Origin: Gemmobacter sp. 24YEA27
GTDB lineage: Bacteria; Pseudomonadota; Alphaproteobacteria; Rhodobacterales; Rhodobacteraceae
DNA: 64,000 nucleotides
Reading direction: 5' to 3'
Assembly (NCBI RefSeq): GCF_030052995.1
Contig: NZ_JASJPW010000001.1
Location: 1,788,001 to 1,852,000, forward strand
Translations under genes and position numbers: made by a program
Shown here: in pieces, positions 8,039-18,029 of the stretch
Position numbering within the stretch: the first letter of the stretch is position 1
How the letters are laid out: the number at the start of each line of letters is the position of its first letter
The notes under the pieces: generated by a model
What the model was told of the DNA's origin: nothing
Databases searched by the model: none
The model's input: the letters and a program-made list of their open reading frames with translations, nothing else

Positions 8039-10282
8039 ATGCCCGAACGGACCGAGAGTGAGAGCCGCAGGCTGCTGCGGCGGTTGCGCGATGTGCTTGC
8101 CATGCCTGGAAAAGGCCAGGACAGGCTGGATCGCATCACCCATCTGATCGCCGATTCCATGGCGACCGAGGTCTGTTCGATCTATCTGTTCCGCGATGAG
8201 GAAACGCTTGAGCTGTTCGCCACCGAAGGGCTGAAGAAATCCGCGGTCCACAAGACGCGGATGCGGCTGGGCGAGGGGCTGGTGGGGCGCGTGGCGCGCA
8301 CCGGTCTGCCGGTGAACACCGCCGATGCGCCCGCGGAAAAAGGCTTCCGTTTCATGCCCGAGACCGGCGAAGAGATCTTTTCGTCTTTCCTCGGCGTGCC
8401 GTTGCAGCGTGTGGGTGAGAAGCTGGGCGTGCTGGTCGTGCAGTCGAAAGAGGCGCGGGTGTTTTCCGAGGACGAGCTGGATGCGCTGGAAGTGGTGGCC
8501 ATGGTGCTCGCCGAGATGACGGAACTGGGTGCCTTTGCCGGCGATGATGGCGGCGGGCGCCCGATCCACCGCCAGTCGCTGATGTTTCGCGGCACCTCCG
8601 GCCAGGAGGGCGCCTCCGAGGGCAAGGTCTGGCTGCATGAGCCGCGGGTGGTGGTGACGAACCCGGTCGCCGATGATCCTTTGCTGGAAATCGACCGGAT
8701 CCGCGATGCGGTGGGGCAGCTCCGCATTTCGATCGATGACCTGCTGGAGGCCGAGCAGCTTGACAAGGACCAGAAGCAGGTTCTGGAAGCCTATCGCATG
8801 TTCGCCCATTCGCGCGGCTGGCTGAAACGGATGGAGGAAGACATCACCCTGGGCCTTTCGGCCGAGGCGGCGGTTGAAAAAGAACAATCGGCGGCGCGGG
8901 CGCGGCTGGAACAGGTGCCGGATGCCTACCTGCGTGAACGTTTGCAGGATCTTGACGATCTGTCGAACCGGCTCCTCAGGATCCTGACCGGGCAGGGCGC
9001 GGATACGGGCGCGGCGATGCCGGAAAACCCGATCCTGATTGCCCGCAATATAGGCCCGGCGGAACTGCTGGAATATGGCCGCCGGCTGAAAGGCGTGGTG
9101 CTCGAGGAAGGGTCGGTCGGCTCTCATGCTGCGATTGTCGCGCGCGCGCTGTCGATCCCGCTGGTGATCCATGCCGAAAGGATCAGCGCCGAGGCACTTA
9201 ATGGTGATAATATCCTGGTGGATGGTGATCAGGGTATCGTGCATCTTCGGCCCGATGAGACCGTTTCGCGCGCCTTCCGGGACAAGATCGCTATGCAGGC
9301 CGAAGCCCAGAAACGCTATGCCTCGCTGAAAGGCCTGCCGGCGCAGGCGAAATGCGGCGCGGTGATCTCGTTGATGATGAATGCCGGGCTGATGGCAGAT
9401 CTGCCGAGCCTTGAGGGATCGGGCGCCGAAGGGGTCGGGCTGTTCCGCACCGAATTGCAGTTCCTGATCCGCAACAAGATGCCGAAACGGGCCGAGCTCG
9501 CCTCGCTTTACACCCGCGTGCTGGAAGCGGCCGGCGGGCGGCGGGTCGCGTTCAGGACACTGGATATCGGGTCGGACAAGGTGCTGCCCTATATGAAGCC
9601 GAATGACGAGCCGAACCCCGCGATGGGCTGGCGCGCGATCCGGGTGGGGCTGGATAAGCCGGGCGTTTTGCGAATGCAGATGCAGGCGCTGATCCGGGCG
9701 GCGGCGGGGCGGCCTCTGACCGTGATGTTCCCCTTTGTCGCGGAATATGGTGAGTTCATGCAGGCGCGCGCCCAGGTCCTGGGCGAGATCCACCGTGAGA
9801 AATCGCTGGGCCATCCGGTGCCGGAGACGCTCGAGATCGGGGCAATGTGCGAGACTCCCTCGCTGGTTTTCGCGCCGAAGGCGTTTTTTGACCAGGTGGA
9901 TTTTGTCTCGGTCGGAGGCAATGACCTGAAACAGTTCTTCTTTGCGGCAGATCGCGAGAATGAACGGGTGCGCAAACGCTATGACACGCTGAATGTCAGT
10001 TTCCTGACCTTCCTTGAGCAGATCATCGCGCGCTGCGCCGAGACCGAGACACCCTTGTCGTTTTGCGGCGAGGATGCCGGGCGGCCAGTCGAGGCACTGG
10101 TTTTGGCGGCGCTTGGCTTCCGGTCGCTGTCGATGCGGCCAGCCTCGGTCGGGCCGGTCAAGTCGCTGATCCGCAGTGTCGATCTGGGCGAGGTGCGGGC
10201 GGTGATCGAGGCGGGGCGTGCGGCGGGGGATGAAACGATCCGGCCGCGGCTGATGGCCTGGCTGGCGACACAGCCGGCCTGA
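8039..10282 (+). CDS. ptsP: Phosphoenolpyruvate--protein phosphotransferase PtsP (enzyme I-Ntr)
   Basis: First phosphotransfer protein of the nitrogen-related PTS; it autophosphorylates from PEP and passes phosphate to an HPr-like protein. The order is an N-terminal GAF domain (about residues 20-160, EVCSIYLFRDEETLELFA), a swivelling phosphohistidine domain with GSVGSHAAIVARAL (active His near residue 363), then the PEP-binding barrel with EGVGLFRTELQFLIR and GGNDLKQFFFAADREN. I chose the ATG at 8039, preceded by GGAGGT about 12 bases upstream, over an upstream ATG at 7979. At 747 residues it matches the PtsP class rather than the shorter sugar-type enzyme I. It reads as a single gene with no PTS partner nearby. 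Confidence 0.94.
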   Translation: MPERTESESRRLLRRLRDVLAMPGKGQDRLDRITHLIADSMATEVCSIYLFRDEETLELFATEGLKKSAVHKTRMRLGEGLVGRVARTGLPVNTADAPAEKGFRFMPETGEEIFSSFLGVPLQRVGEKLGVLVVQSKEARVFSEDELDALEVVAMVLAEMTELGAFAGDDGGGRPIHRQSLMFRGTSGQEGASEGKVWLHEPRVVVTNPVADDPLLEIDRIRDAVGQLRISIDDLLEAEQLDKDQKQVLEAYRMFAHSRGWLKRMEEDITLGLSAEAAVEKEQSAARARLEQVPDAYLRERLQDLDDLSNRLLRILTGQGADTGAAMPENPILIARNIGPAELLEYGRRLKGVVLEEGSVGSHAAIVARALSIPLVIHAERISAEALNGDNILVDGDQGIVHLRPDETVSRAFRDKIAMQAEAQKRYASLKGLPAQAKCGAVISLMMNAGLMADLPSLEGSGAEGVGLFRTELQFLIRNKMPKRAELASLYTRVLEAAGGRRVAFRTLDIGSDKVLPYMKPNDEPNPAMGWRAIRVGLDKPGVLRMQMQALIRAAAGRPLTVMFPFVAEYGEFMQARAQVLGEIHREKSLGHPVPETLEIGAMCETPSLVFAPKAFFDQVDFVSVGGNDLKQFFFAADRENERVRKRYDTLNVSFLTFLEQIIARCAETETPLSFCGEDAGRPVEALVLAALGFRSLSMRPASVGPVKSLIRSVDLGEVRAVIEAGRAAGDETIRPRLMAWLATQPA

Positions 10283-10302
10283 CAAGGCAGACCCCGGGAA
10301 GG

Positions 10303-10370
10303 TGAGGGGGCCAGCCCCCCCCGCGGCCAGGCCCGCGCTCCCCCCGGGGATATTTAAGGACAGATGAAAA
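10303..10370 (+). terminator. Hairpin plus dispersed gene-end motif after ptsP
   Basis: GGGGGC at 10305-10310 and GCCCCC at 10313-10318 form a tight GC hairpin. It is followed at 10346-10370 by GGGGATATTTAAGGACAGAT plus GAAAA, a sequence that recurs almost unchanged at 54887-54911 and in degenerate form at 61974-61994. Confidence 0.5.
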
Positions 10371-10440
10371 GCGCAGCGCGAAAGCCGGAGCCGCAATGGA
10401 TAGGGCCGCGAGGGGTGGGTTCAGGGATATGAGCGGCTGG

Positions 10441-10842
10441 TCAGAGGAAGGTCTTGCCGCACCAGGGCGCGGTTTCGTCGAATTCCGTCATGAGCTGCGG
10501 CAGGCTCTTGCGGCTGAGCAGTTTCTCGAACCGCTGGCCCATGGCCTGGACTTTCTGATCCCTGGTGCCTGGGACATAATCGAGCATCCGGACCGAGGCG
10601 GCCTGTGCCCCGCTGTAATCGGCGCGGGTGATATAGCCGGCCTGATAAAGCTCCTCCGAGGCGATGAACAGGAGCGCGGCGCAATGCAGCGCCTGGGCGG
10701 CGCGGCCCTGGATCACCAGGTCGGCCTTGACCGGCACGGCAAAGCCCAGCACCAGCGAAGACGCTGCGGCGAGGGCGAGGAGGCGGGGAAAGCCGCGATG
10801 GCGGAGCGCGGGGCGGAAGGGGCGGAAACGGGCAAAGCGCAT
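10441..10842 (-). CDS. Small exported protein of unknown function
   Basis: A 133-residue protein with an arginine-rich N-terminus followed by a hydrophobic segment (LLALAAASSLVLGFAVPVKA) ending in a plausible signal-peptidase site (VKA-D). The mature part has one cysteine near each end (LHCAALL, PWCGKTF) that could form a disulfide. The start at 10842 is supported by AGGAGAGG upstream. I do not recognise a family. It is divergent from the MFS gene. Confidence 0.7.
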   Translation of the reverse strand: MRFARFRPFRPALRHRGFPRLLALAAASSLVLGFAVPVKADLVIQGRAAQALHCAALLFIASEELYQAGYITRADYSGAQAASVRMLDYVPGTRDQKVQAMGQRFEKLLSRKSLPQLMTEFDETAPWCGKTFL

Positions 10843-11011
10843 CGGGGAAAACCTCTCCTGTATTCTGCCCGCAAATCTCGCATGGCTGGCAGGCGCGTAT
10901 CCAATGACGAAAACCGTCATCTTGCGGTGATTTGACAAAGCAGAGGCGCGGAGGCAGGGTCTGGCGCCTGCGCCTCGCGGTTTGCGGCGCCCTCTCTCGC
11001 CCTGGTGTGAT

Positions 11012-12328
11012 ATGCCCGCCGACAGCCCGCCCTTTGCCGCCGAACCTGCGCCCTCGCCATCCTCGCAGCCTTCGCCCGGACCCGCCTCGAAACATGCGGT
11101 CACCTTTGTTCTGATCACGGTTTTTCTGGACATGATCGGCTTTGGTATCATCATGCCGGTCCTGCCGCGGCTGATCGAAGAGGTGGGCCATGTCGGGCTT
11201 GACCGTGCCTCAGAGATCGGGGGCTGGATGTTTGCGGCCTTTGCGGTCTCGCAATTCATCTGCTCGCCGCTGGCGGGGAACCTGTCCGACCGCTTTGGCC
11301 GCAGGCCGCTTCTGTTGTTGGCGGTGTTCGGGCTGGGGGCGGACTTCCTGCTTTCGGCCTGGGCGCCGACGCTGTTCTGGCTGTTTGTCGGGCGGGTGCT
11401 CGCCGGGGTCTGCGGCTCGAGCTGGGTCATCGCCAATGCCTATATCGCCGATGTGACCGCCCCCGAAGACCGCGCGCGCGCCTTCGGGCTGATGGGCGCG
11501 GCCTTTGGCGTGGGCTTTGTGATCGGGCCGGCGATCGGCGGCTTATTGGGAGAGATCGGCACCCGCATTCCCTTTATCGTCGCCGCCTGCGTCTCGTTCC
11601 TGAACTTCACCTATGGCTGGTTCGTGCTGCCTGAAAGCCTCAGCCCCGCAAAACGCCGCCGGTTCGAGCTGGCGCGCGCCAATCCCTTTGGCGCCTTCCG
11701 GGTCTTTCGCACCTATCCGGGGGCGGTGCCGCTCTGCGTGGTGCTCTTTGTCTTCTTCTTCGCCTCCTCGGTCTATCCGGCAATCTGGACCTTCTGGGGC
11801 ATGGCGAAATTCGGCTGGTCCGAGGGCATGGTCGGGCTGACGCTGGCCGTGTTCGGCCTGGTGATGGCGGGGTTCCAGGGCGGGCTGACCGGGGTCTTCG
11901 TGCGCCGGTTTGGCGAGCATCGCACCGCACTGATCGGCCTCGTCTGCGCCAGTATCGCGGCCACAGGCTACGGGCTTGCCGGCGGGCTGGGCGTGGTGGT
12001 CTTTTTGATGTTCGTCCACGGGCCCGAGGGCCTGGTGCATCCGATGATCATGGCGATCATGTCCCGCCAGGTGCCCGAAAACGCACAGGGCGAGTTGCAG
12101 GGCGGTATTTCCGCCATCACCAATATCGCCATGCTGTTCGGCACGGTTTTCTTCTCGCAGATCTTCGGGCATTTCATGGCCGAGGGCCGCGAATGGCAAT
12201 CGCCGGATGTGGCCTATTGGGTGGCAGGGGCCTGCCTCGCGCTTGCGCTTGTGCTGTTCATATGGCTGACAGGGACGACGGGGCGGAGCGCGACGGGGCG
12301 CGACACAGTAAAGGCAGCAGATAGATGA
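11012..12328 (+). CDS. MFS transporter, TCR/Tet-like
   Basis: A 438-residue inner-membrane secondary transporter with about 12 membrane segments. The loop 2-3 signature [15 protein letters not shown] is clear and the first helix ([21 protein letters not shown]) matches the tetracycline-resistance protein subgroup. That subgroup includes many chromosomal exporters not tied to resistance, so a drug phenotype should not be assumed. The start is the ATG at 11012, giving a short proline-rich cytoplasmic leader. A TTGACA at 10932 is a possible -35 box. Its stop overlaps the ATG of the aminotransferase gene (ATGA). Confidence 0.88.
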   Translation: MPADSPPFAAEPAPSPSSQPSPGPASKHAVTFVLITVFLDMIGFGIIMPVLPRLIEEVGHVGLDRASEIGGWMFAAFAVSQFICSPLAGNLSDRFGRRPLLLLAVFGLGADFLLSAWAPTLFWLFVGRVLAGVCGSSWVIANAYIADVTAPEDRARAFGLMGAAFGVGFVIGPAIGGLLGEIGTRIPFIVAACVSFLNFTYGWFVLPESLSPAKRRRFELARANPFGAFRVFRTYPGAVPLCVVLFVFFFASSVYPAIWTFWGMAKFGWSEGMVGLTLAVFGLVMAGFQGGLTGVFVRRFGEHRTALIGLVCASIAATGYGLAGGLGVVVFLMFVHGPEGLVHPMIMAIMSRQVPENAQGELQGGISAITNIAMLFGTVFFSQIFGHFMAEGREWQSPDVAYWVAGACLALALVLFIWLTGTTGRSATGRDTVKAADR

Positions 12329-13556
12329 GCGAGCGGTTCAGCGGCAGTTTCACCCAGCAAGAGCCGATCCCGGAGGCAGGGATCGCGGCGGCGCTGGCGG
12401 TTTTGCGCCATGGACGGCTGCATCGCTATAATACGCTGGGCGACGAGATCGCCGAGGCCGCGCAACTTGAGGAAGAATTCGCGGCTTTCACCGGCGCGCG
12501 CTATTGCCTCGCTGTGGCTTCGGGCGGCTATGCGATGGGCTGCGCGCTCCGGGCCATGGGGCTGGCGCAGGGCGAGGCGGTTCTGACCAATGCCTTCACG
12601 CTCGCCCCCGTGCCGGGCGCGATCCAGGCCGCCGGCGGGCATCCGGTCTTTGTCGAGATCACCGAAGACCTGGTGCTGGACTTCGACGATCTGGCGGCGA
12701 AGGCCCGGGCAACCGGCGCGCGGATCCTGCTTTTGTCGCATATGCGTGGCCATAGCTGCGATATGGAGGCGCTGATGGCGCTTTGTGGCACGCTCGGCCT
12801 GATCGTGATCGAGGATTGCGCCCATACGATGGGGGCGGAATGGAACGGGGTCGCCTCGGGGCGGCATGGGCTGATCGGCTGCTATTCGACCCAGACCTAT
12901 AAGCATATGAATTCCGGCGAAGGCGGGCTCCTGATCACGGATGATGCGGATATCGCTGCAAAAATGATCCTGCTCTCAGGCAGTTACATGCTCTATGCCC
13001 GGCACCGCGCCGCGCCCGGGCCGGAAGCGTTCAGGGATATCAGGCTTGATATCCCGAATGTCTCGGGGCGGATGGACAATCTGCGCGCGGCGATCCTGCG
13101 GCCCCAGGTCGGGCTGCTGGCAGAACGCCGCGCCCGCTGGACCGCGCTTTACGAGACGATGGAGCAGGGCCTCGCCGATACGCCCGGCCTCAGACTGATC
13201 CGGCGCCCTGCGGCCGAGCGCCATGTCGGATCGTCCTTCCAGTTCGCGCTGCCCGGTTGGGAGGCCGCGCGGATCGGGATGCTCTTGTCGCGCTGCGTCG
13301 CCCGGGGGTGGAGCTCAAATGGTTCGGGGTCGAAGAGCCGGTCGCCTTCACCTCGCGCTATCCGCATTGGCGTTATGCCGGCGAACAGCATTGCCCGAAG
13401 ACCGACCGCATCCTCGCCGGCCTTGCGGATATGCGCCTGCCGCTGACCTTCTCGGTGGAGGACGCGGGTCTGATCGCCCGCATCATCCGGGAAGAGGTGC
13501 TGATCACCGGTCAGGCCGAGTATTTCGACGCGGGCGAAGCGCCGGTGATCGAATGA
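12325..13556 (+). pseudogene. DegT/DnrJ/EryC1 family aminotransferase, frameshifted in this sequence
   Basis: A PLP enzyme of the sugar/antibiotic aminotransferase family, which transaminates keto-sugars or related substrates. Conserved parts are ARYCLAVASGGYAMGCALRA, VIEDCAHTMGAEWNG and the PLP-lysine region TYKHMNSGEGG (Lys near residue 193). After about residue 325 the frame is lost at a run of five G (13304-13308). The correct C-terminus, beginning GVELKWFGVEEPVAFTSR, continues in another frame to the TGA at 13554-13556. Adding one G to the run restores about 410 residues. The ATG overlaps the MFS stop codon, so the two are probably one operon. Confidence 0.85.
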
Positions 13557-13753
13557 GCGCTGCTCGTATCCCGGAGCCTTGCTCTGGTCCGCAGGGGTTT
13601 TGAACCCTGACTGGCCCTTAGGATGATCCGCTCCGGTTGCGGACGGCACGTTCGGGCCCAGGCGCCAAAGATCCGGGCCAGATATTCGACGTCAGATCTG
13701 TCACGCCGGTTCCCCGACGTAAAAACAGGCTCAGATAACCCGCGGCACTGGCG

Positions 13754-14218
13754 TTACTGCGGGTAGGGGCTTTCGCCGCCAAGTGAGCCATTGGTGTGCC
13801 CGATCAGCACCTCGCAGAGGCAGGTCTCGGTGGTGCAGGCATCGCGGGCGGCGATGAAGGTCTCATCACGCGGTGGATTGCTGTGATCTGTCTCGGTGCC
13901 GGTCGCGTTTTCCAGCGCATAGACCCAGGCCGCGTCATCCAGATTGCCCATCAGCCAGAGCTCCTGCTCATCGTCATAGAGGCTGTCGCACATCAGCTTA
14001 TGCGCGGGCAGCGTGGCCGGGGTCTCGCAATCGATGTCTGGCGCGATCGGATAGCTTTCGCCAAAGCGCACGAGGCTCTCTTGCAGCGCGCGGACGCTGA
14101 TCCCGCAAATCCCCTGCGCGAGGGCCGGCGCGAGGCTGAGGGCAAAGCCCGACAGCAGGGCGATGAAGGGGGCTGTACGACGTACCGCCAGGGGGCAGTT
14201 CCGGAGAGGGGAGGACAT
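13754..14218 (-). CDS. Exported cysteine-rich protein of unknown function
   Basis: A 154-residue protein with a signal peptide (hydrophobic core FIALLSGFALSLAPALAQ, likely cut after LAQ). The mature part has several cysteines (ICG, DCE, MCD, ACTTETCLCEV), suggesting disulfides in the periplasm. The ATG at 14218 follows GGAG and gives a standard signal peptide; an upstream in-frame ATG at 14290 would add an unlikely leader. I do not recognise the family with confidence. It is divergent from the nuo operon. Confidence 0.7.
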   Translation of the reverse strand: MSSPLRNCPLAVRRTAPFIALLSGFALSLAPALAQGICGISVRALQESLVRFGESYPIAPDIDCETPATLPAHKLMCDSLYDDEQELWLMGNLDDAAWVYALENATGTETDHSNPPRDETFIAARDACTTETCLCEVLIGHTNGSLGGESPYPQ

Positions 14219-14329
14219 TGCGATGCTCCGCTGTTGATCGGGACTGACCCAATGCGACCGGGGCGCTCCGGTCAAGGTCAGGAATAGCACCGGATAATTT
14301 CCTACTGTTTTTCATGGGAATACGGGGGT

Positions 14330-14521
14330 AATCACTTTCGTGATTCCTTTGCCTGCGACTTTCTGACGCCGGGGCCAGCAACTTTGCCGCGATGCAGAAC
14401 GGCATAAATTCTTTTTCGGATGCGGCCACGTCCAAGGCAGCAAAACAAGGGTGATCCCCCTTCGGAAGGGTGGGAAAACCCCGCTCCATCGGTTGACCCC
14501 GGGCGGGGGCAGGGGTAAAGC
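14330..14521 (+). promoter_or_regulatory. Candidate control region of the nuo operon
   Basis: About 370 bases separate the divergent exported gene from nuoA. They hold a perfect inverted repeat, AATCAC at 14330-14335 and GTGATT at 14340-14345, a possible operator. They also hold TTGACC at 14493-14498 with a weak TAAAGC at 14516-14521, 17 bases apart. Both are guesses from sequence. Confidence 0.3.
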
Positions 14522-14590
14522 GAACCAATGAGTGCAAGCGGGTCGAAAAAGGGTCCGCAGGCTCGCTGACGCCAGCTGAAGGAGCATCTC

Positions 14591-14945
14591 GTGGACACGC
14601 TTCTCCGAGAGTATCTTCCGATTGTCATTCTGCTCGTGATCGCGGTGGGGCTTGGCCTCGTCCTGATCCTCGCTGCTGCGGTGATCGCAATCCGGAACCC
14701 GGACCCTGAAAAGGTCTCGGCCTATGAATGCGGGTTTAACGCATTCGATGACGCCAGGATGAAATTCGATGTCCGGTTCTATCTGGTCTCGATCCTGTTC
14801 ATCATCTTTGACCTTGAGGTCGCTTTCCTCTTTCCCTGGGCGCTTGCGTTCAGCGAGATCTCGATGACCGCATTCTGGTCGATGATGGTGTTCCTTGGCG
14901 TGCTGACCATCGCTTCGCCTATGAATGGAAGAAGGGAGCTCTCGA

Positions 14946-14955
<10 letters not shown>
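14591..14955 (+). CDS. nuoA: NADH-quinone oxidoreductase subunit A (C-terminal frameshift)
   Basis: Membrane subunit of complex I at the junction of membrane and peripheral arms. Three membrane helices and the conserved loop [20 protein letters not shown] are present, followed by [12 protein letters not shown]. The start is GTG at 14591 with AAGGAG upstream. Near 14912 one G appears to be missing: with it restored the protein ends in the usual way ([13 protein letters not shown]) and stops at 14955, overlapping nuoB. As written, the frame runs on to 15016 with a meaningless tail. It is the first gene of the nuo operon. Confidence 0.9.
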
Positions 14956-15478
<523 letters not shown>

Positions 15479-15483
15479 ACAGG

Positions 15484-16092
15484 ATGTCTGGACGCGCTGA
15501 ACGAACTCGGAGCCACCATCGCCCTGCGCCAGCCCGACGCGGTGCTGTCGCATTCCGTGGCTCATGGCGAGCTGACGCTGCTGGCGACGCCGGCGCATCT
15601 TCTTGCGCTGATTGAATATCTGCGGGACGAGGCGACCTGTCGCTTTTCGACGCTGATCGACATCACAGCGGTCGATTATCCGGAACGCCCGGCGCGTTTC
15701 GATGTCGTCTACCATTTCCTGTCGATGTACCGGAACCAGCGCATCCGCGTGAAAGTCGCGCTGCGCGAAGAGGAAATGATCCCCTCGCTCACGAGCCTGC
15801 ATCCAGGTGCCAACTGGTTTCGAGCGCGAGACCTTCGACATGTTCGGGATCATCTTCCAGGGCCATCCCGACCTGCGCCGCATCCTCACCGATTACGGTT
15901 TCCGTGGCCATCCGCTGCGCAAGGACTTCCCCACCACCGGCTATGTCGAAGTGCGCTATGACGAAGTGCAGAAGCGCGTCGTCTACGAGCCGGTGAAGCT
16001 GGTGCAGGAATATCGCCAGTTCGACTTCATGTCCCCCTGGAAGGCGCGGAATATATCCTTCGGGCGACCAGAAAGCGGAGGCACCGAAATGA
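15484..16092 (+). pseudogene. nuoC: NADH-quinone oxidoreductase subunit C, four indels in this sequence
   Basis: 30-kDa subunit of the peripheral arm. Fragments are [20 protein letters not shown], then [20 protein letters not shown], then [20 protein letters not shown], matching the family in order. Joining them needs one G removed at 15490-15491, one T removed at 15818-15820, one G added after 16040 and one C added near 16060. The corrected frame ends at TGA 16090-16092, overlapping the nuoD start. It is separate from nuoD, as usual in alphaproteobacteria and unlike the fused nuoCD of enterobacteria. Confidence 0.88.
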
Positions 16093-17353
16093 TGGACGCA
16101 CCGGCAACGGCCTTGGCTCTCAGGATATGCGCCGAACTTCTATTGATGACGGCTCGATGGATATCGAGACCTCGGAACAGCGGATCCGCAATTTCAACAT
16201 CAACTTCGGCCCGCAGCACCCTGCGGCCCATGGCGTGCTGCGTCTGGTGCTGGAGCTGGATGGCGAGATCGTTGAACGCGCCGACCCGCATATCGCCTGT
16301 TGCATCGCGGCACCGAGAAGCTGATGGAAAGCAGGACCTACCTGCAGAACCTGCCCTATTTCGACCGCCTCGACTATGTGGCGCCGATGAACCAGGAACA
16401 TGCCTGGTGTCTGGCGATTGAAAAGCTGACCGGCACTGTGGTGCCTCGTCGTGCGAGCCTCATTCGGGTGCTCTATTCGGAAATCGGCCGCATCCTGAAC
16501 CATCTGATGAACGTCACCACCGGCGCGATGGACGTTGGTGCGCTGACGCCGCCCTCTGGGGCTTTACGCGCGCGAAGAACTGATGCAGTTCTATGAGCGC
16601 GCCTGCGGTGCCCGTCTGCACGCGGCCTATTTCAGGCCGGGCGGCGTCCACCAGGATCTGCCGCCGAAGCTGATCGACGATATCGAGGCCTGGTCGCAGA
16701 CCTTCCCGAAACTCGTCGATGACCTTGACGGGCTGATCACCGAGAACCGCATCTTCAAACAGCGCACCGTCGATATCGCGACCGTGTCGGAACAGGACGC
16801 GCTGGACTGGGGATTCTCAGGGGTGATGGTGCGCGGATCGGGCCTTGCCTGGGATCTTCGTCGTGCGCAGCCCTATGAATGCTATGACGAGTTCACCTTC
16901 CAGGTGCCGGTCGGCAAGAATGGCGACTGCTATGACCGCTATCTCTGCCGGATGCTGGAGATGCGGGAATCCGTCAAGATCATCCAGCAGGCCATCGCGA
17001 AACTGCGCGAGCCTGCGGCCCAGACCGATGTGATGGCGCGCGGCAAGCTGTCGCCGCCGAAGCGCGGCGAGATGAAGACCTCGATGGAGGCGCTCATCCA
17101 CCATTTCAAACTCTATACCGAAGGCTTCCACGTCCCCGCGGGCGAAGTCTATGCCGCGGTCGAGGCGCCCAAGGGCGAATTCGGCGTCTTCCTGGTAGCA
17201 GATGGCACGAACAAGCCTTACCGCGCCAAGATCCGCGCGCCGGGCTATGCCCATCTCCAGGCGATGGATTACCTTGGCAAGGGCCACCAGCTGGCCGATG
17301 TTTCGGCGATCATCGCGACGATGGATATCGTGTTTGGTGAGGTGGACAGATGA
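16089..17353 (+). pseudogene. nuoD: NADH-quinone oxidoreductase subunit D, four frameshifts in its first third
   Basis: 49-kDa subunit that forms the quinone site with NuoB. Recognisable stretches are [58 protein letters not shown] and, intact from about 16583 onward, the remainder to the end at 17353 ([20 protein letters not shown]). One base appears missing near each of 16098, 16294, 16553 and 16567. With these restored the protein has the normal length of about 420 residues. The last two thirds need no correction, so the error cluster ends abruptly here. Confidence 0.9.
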
Positions 17354-17625
17354 TGGCACGTTTCGCGGCGGCTCTTCTGGCGCTGGCCCTGCCGGTCGCG
17401 GGCTTTGCCCAGACCGCCGAACTCGGGGAAGAGGCAAAGCAGCTCGCCGCCGCCATCGCGGCAGAGGGCTGTGTGCTGACCCAGGCCAATAATGACGCCG
17501 TTCAGAACCGCCTGACCGGGATGAATGACGAGAGCGCCATGGCGGCCTCGGTTCAGCTGATCATCGGCGGTTTCCTTGTGGAAGAGGGGCAGGGCGCCTT
17601 CCGCCTCAAGGGGCTTGGCTGCTGA
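17350..17625 (+). CDS. Small exported protein in the nuo operon (paralogue of the next gene)
   Basis: A 91-residue protein starting four bases inside nuoD (ATGA-type overlap) with a signal peptide ([17 protein letters not shown], cut before QTAEL). The mature part has two cysteines, one in AAEGCVLTQ and one as the last residue. It resembles the next protein in size, signal peptide and the position of the first cysteine (EGCVLTQ versus HGCTMTE), so the pair may be a duplication. Unidentified reading frames at comparable positions were reported in the Paracoccus denitrificans NDH-1 cluster. Function unknown; an envelope role near complex I is inferred from context only. Confidence 0.75.
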   Translation: MMARFAAALLALALPVAGFAQTAELGEEAKQLAAAIAAEGCVLTQANNDAVQNRLTGMNDESAMAASVQLIIGGFLVEEGQGAFRLKGLGC

Positions 17626-17918
17626 TGCTGTACCGTCTTGCCCCCCTTGCCGTGATGCTGCTGGCCGGGCCCGCGCTTCTCCCGGCGTCTGCTCAGGAGG
17701 CGCCGCCCGCTGGCACCGACTGGAAGGCGCTTCTGACCGAGACGCTCGAAGCCCATGGCTGCACGATGACCGAAGAAGAAGCGGCGACCCTCTTGCCGCC
17801 GCTTGGGTTCAGCGAAGACTGGACTGCCGTGGTCGTCGAAGAAATGCTTGCCGACGGATCGGCGGAGCTGGAGGAGAATACCTGGGCCCTGACCGTGAAA
17901 ACGGAGAAATGCCCCTGA
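17625..17918 (+). CDS. Small exported protein in the nuo operon (second copy of the pair)
   Basis: A 97-residue protein whose ATG overlaps the previous stop codon by one base. Signal peptide LAPLAVMLLAGPALLPASA; the mature part includes AHGCTMTEEEAATLLPPLGF and ends TEKCP. It is acidic, with two cysteines placed as in the preceding protein. Tight coupling to nuoD and nuoE implies co-translation with complex I subunits. I do not recognise a domain. Confidence 0.72.
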   Translation: MLYRLAPLAVMLLAGPALLPASAQEAPPAGTDWKALLTETLEAHGCTMTEEEAATLLPPLGFSEDWTAVVVEEMLADGSAELEENTWALTVKTEKCP

Positions 17919-18028
17919 TGCTGCTGGTCGGGCTCATCCCTGTTTTGGTCCTGACCCCCTTCTTTGTGCATGGTCCCTTCGGGCTCCTGTACATCAAAGC
18001 CGTTTTTTCTTTCGTCGGGATCATCTGA
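17918..18028 (+). CDS. 36-residue hydrophobic peptide gene in the nuo operon
   Basis: A very short frame whose ATG overlaps the previous stop (TGATG) and whose TGA lies one base before the nuoE ATG. It encodes two hydrophobic stretches ([18 protein letters not shown] and [16 protein letters not shown]) in only 36 residues, so a membrane mini-protein is likely. Perfect packing between its neighbours is the main evidence that it is real. Confidence 0.55.
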   Translation: MLLVGLIPVLVLTPFFVHGPFGLLYIKAVFSFVGII

Positions 18029-18029
18029 C

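Noticed and set aside
7931-10396. An 821-codon minus-strand frame opposite ptsP
   Set aside because: Shadow of ptsP third-position GC bias; no ribosome binding site, motif or sensible protein composition.
11012-12328. Calling the MFS gene a tetracycline resistance gene
   Set aside because: The similarity is at subfamily level (TCR/Tet). Many chromosomal members have other substrates, and no regulator of tetR type lies next to it.
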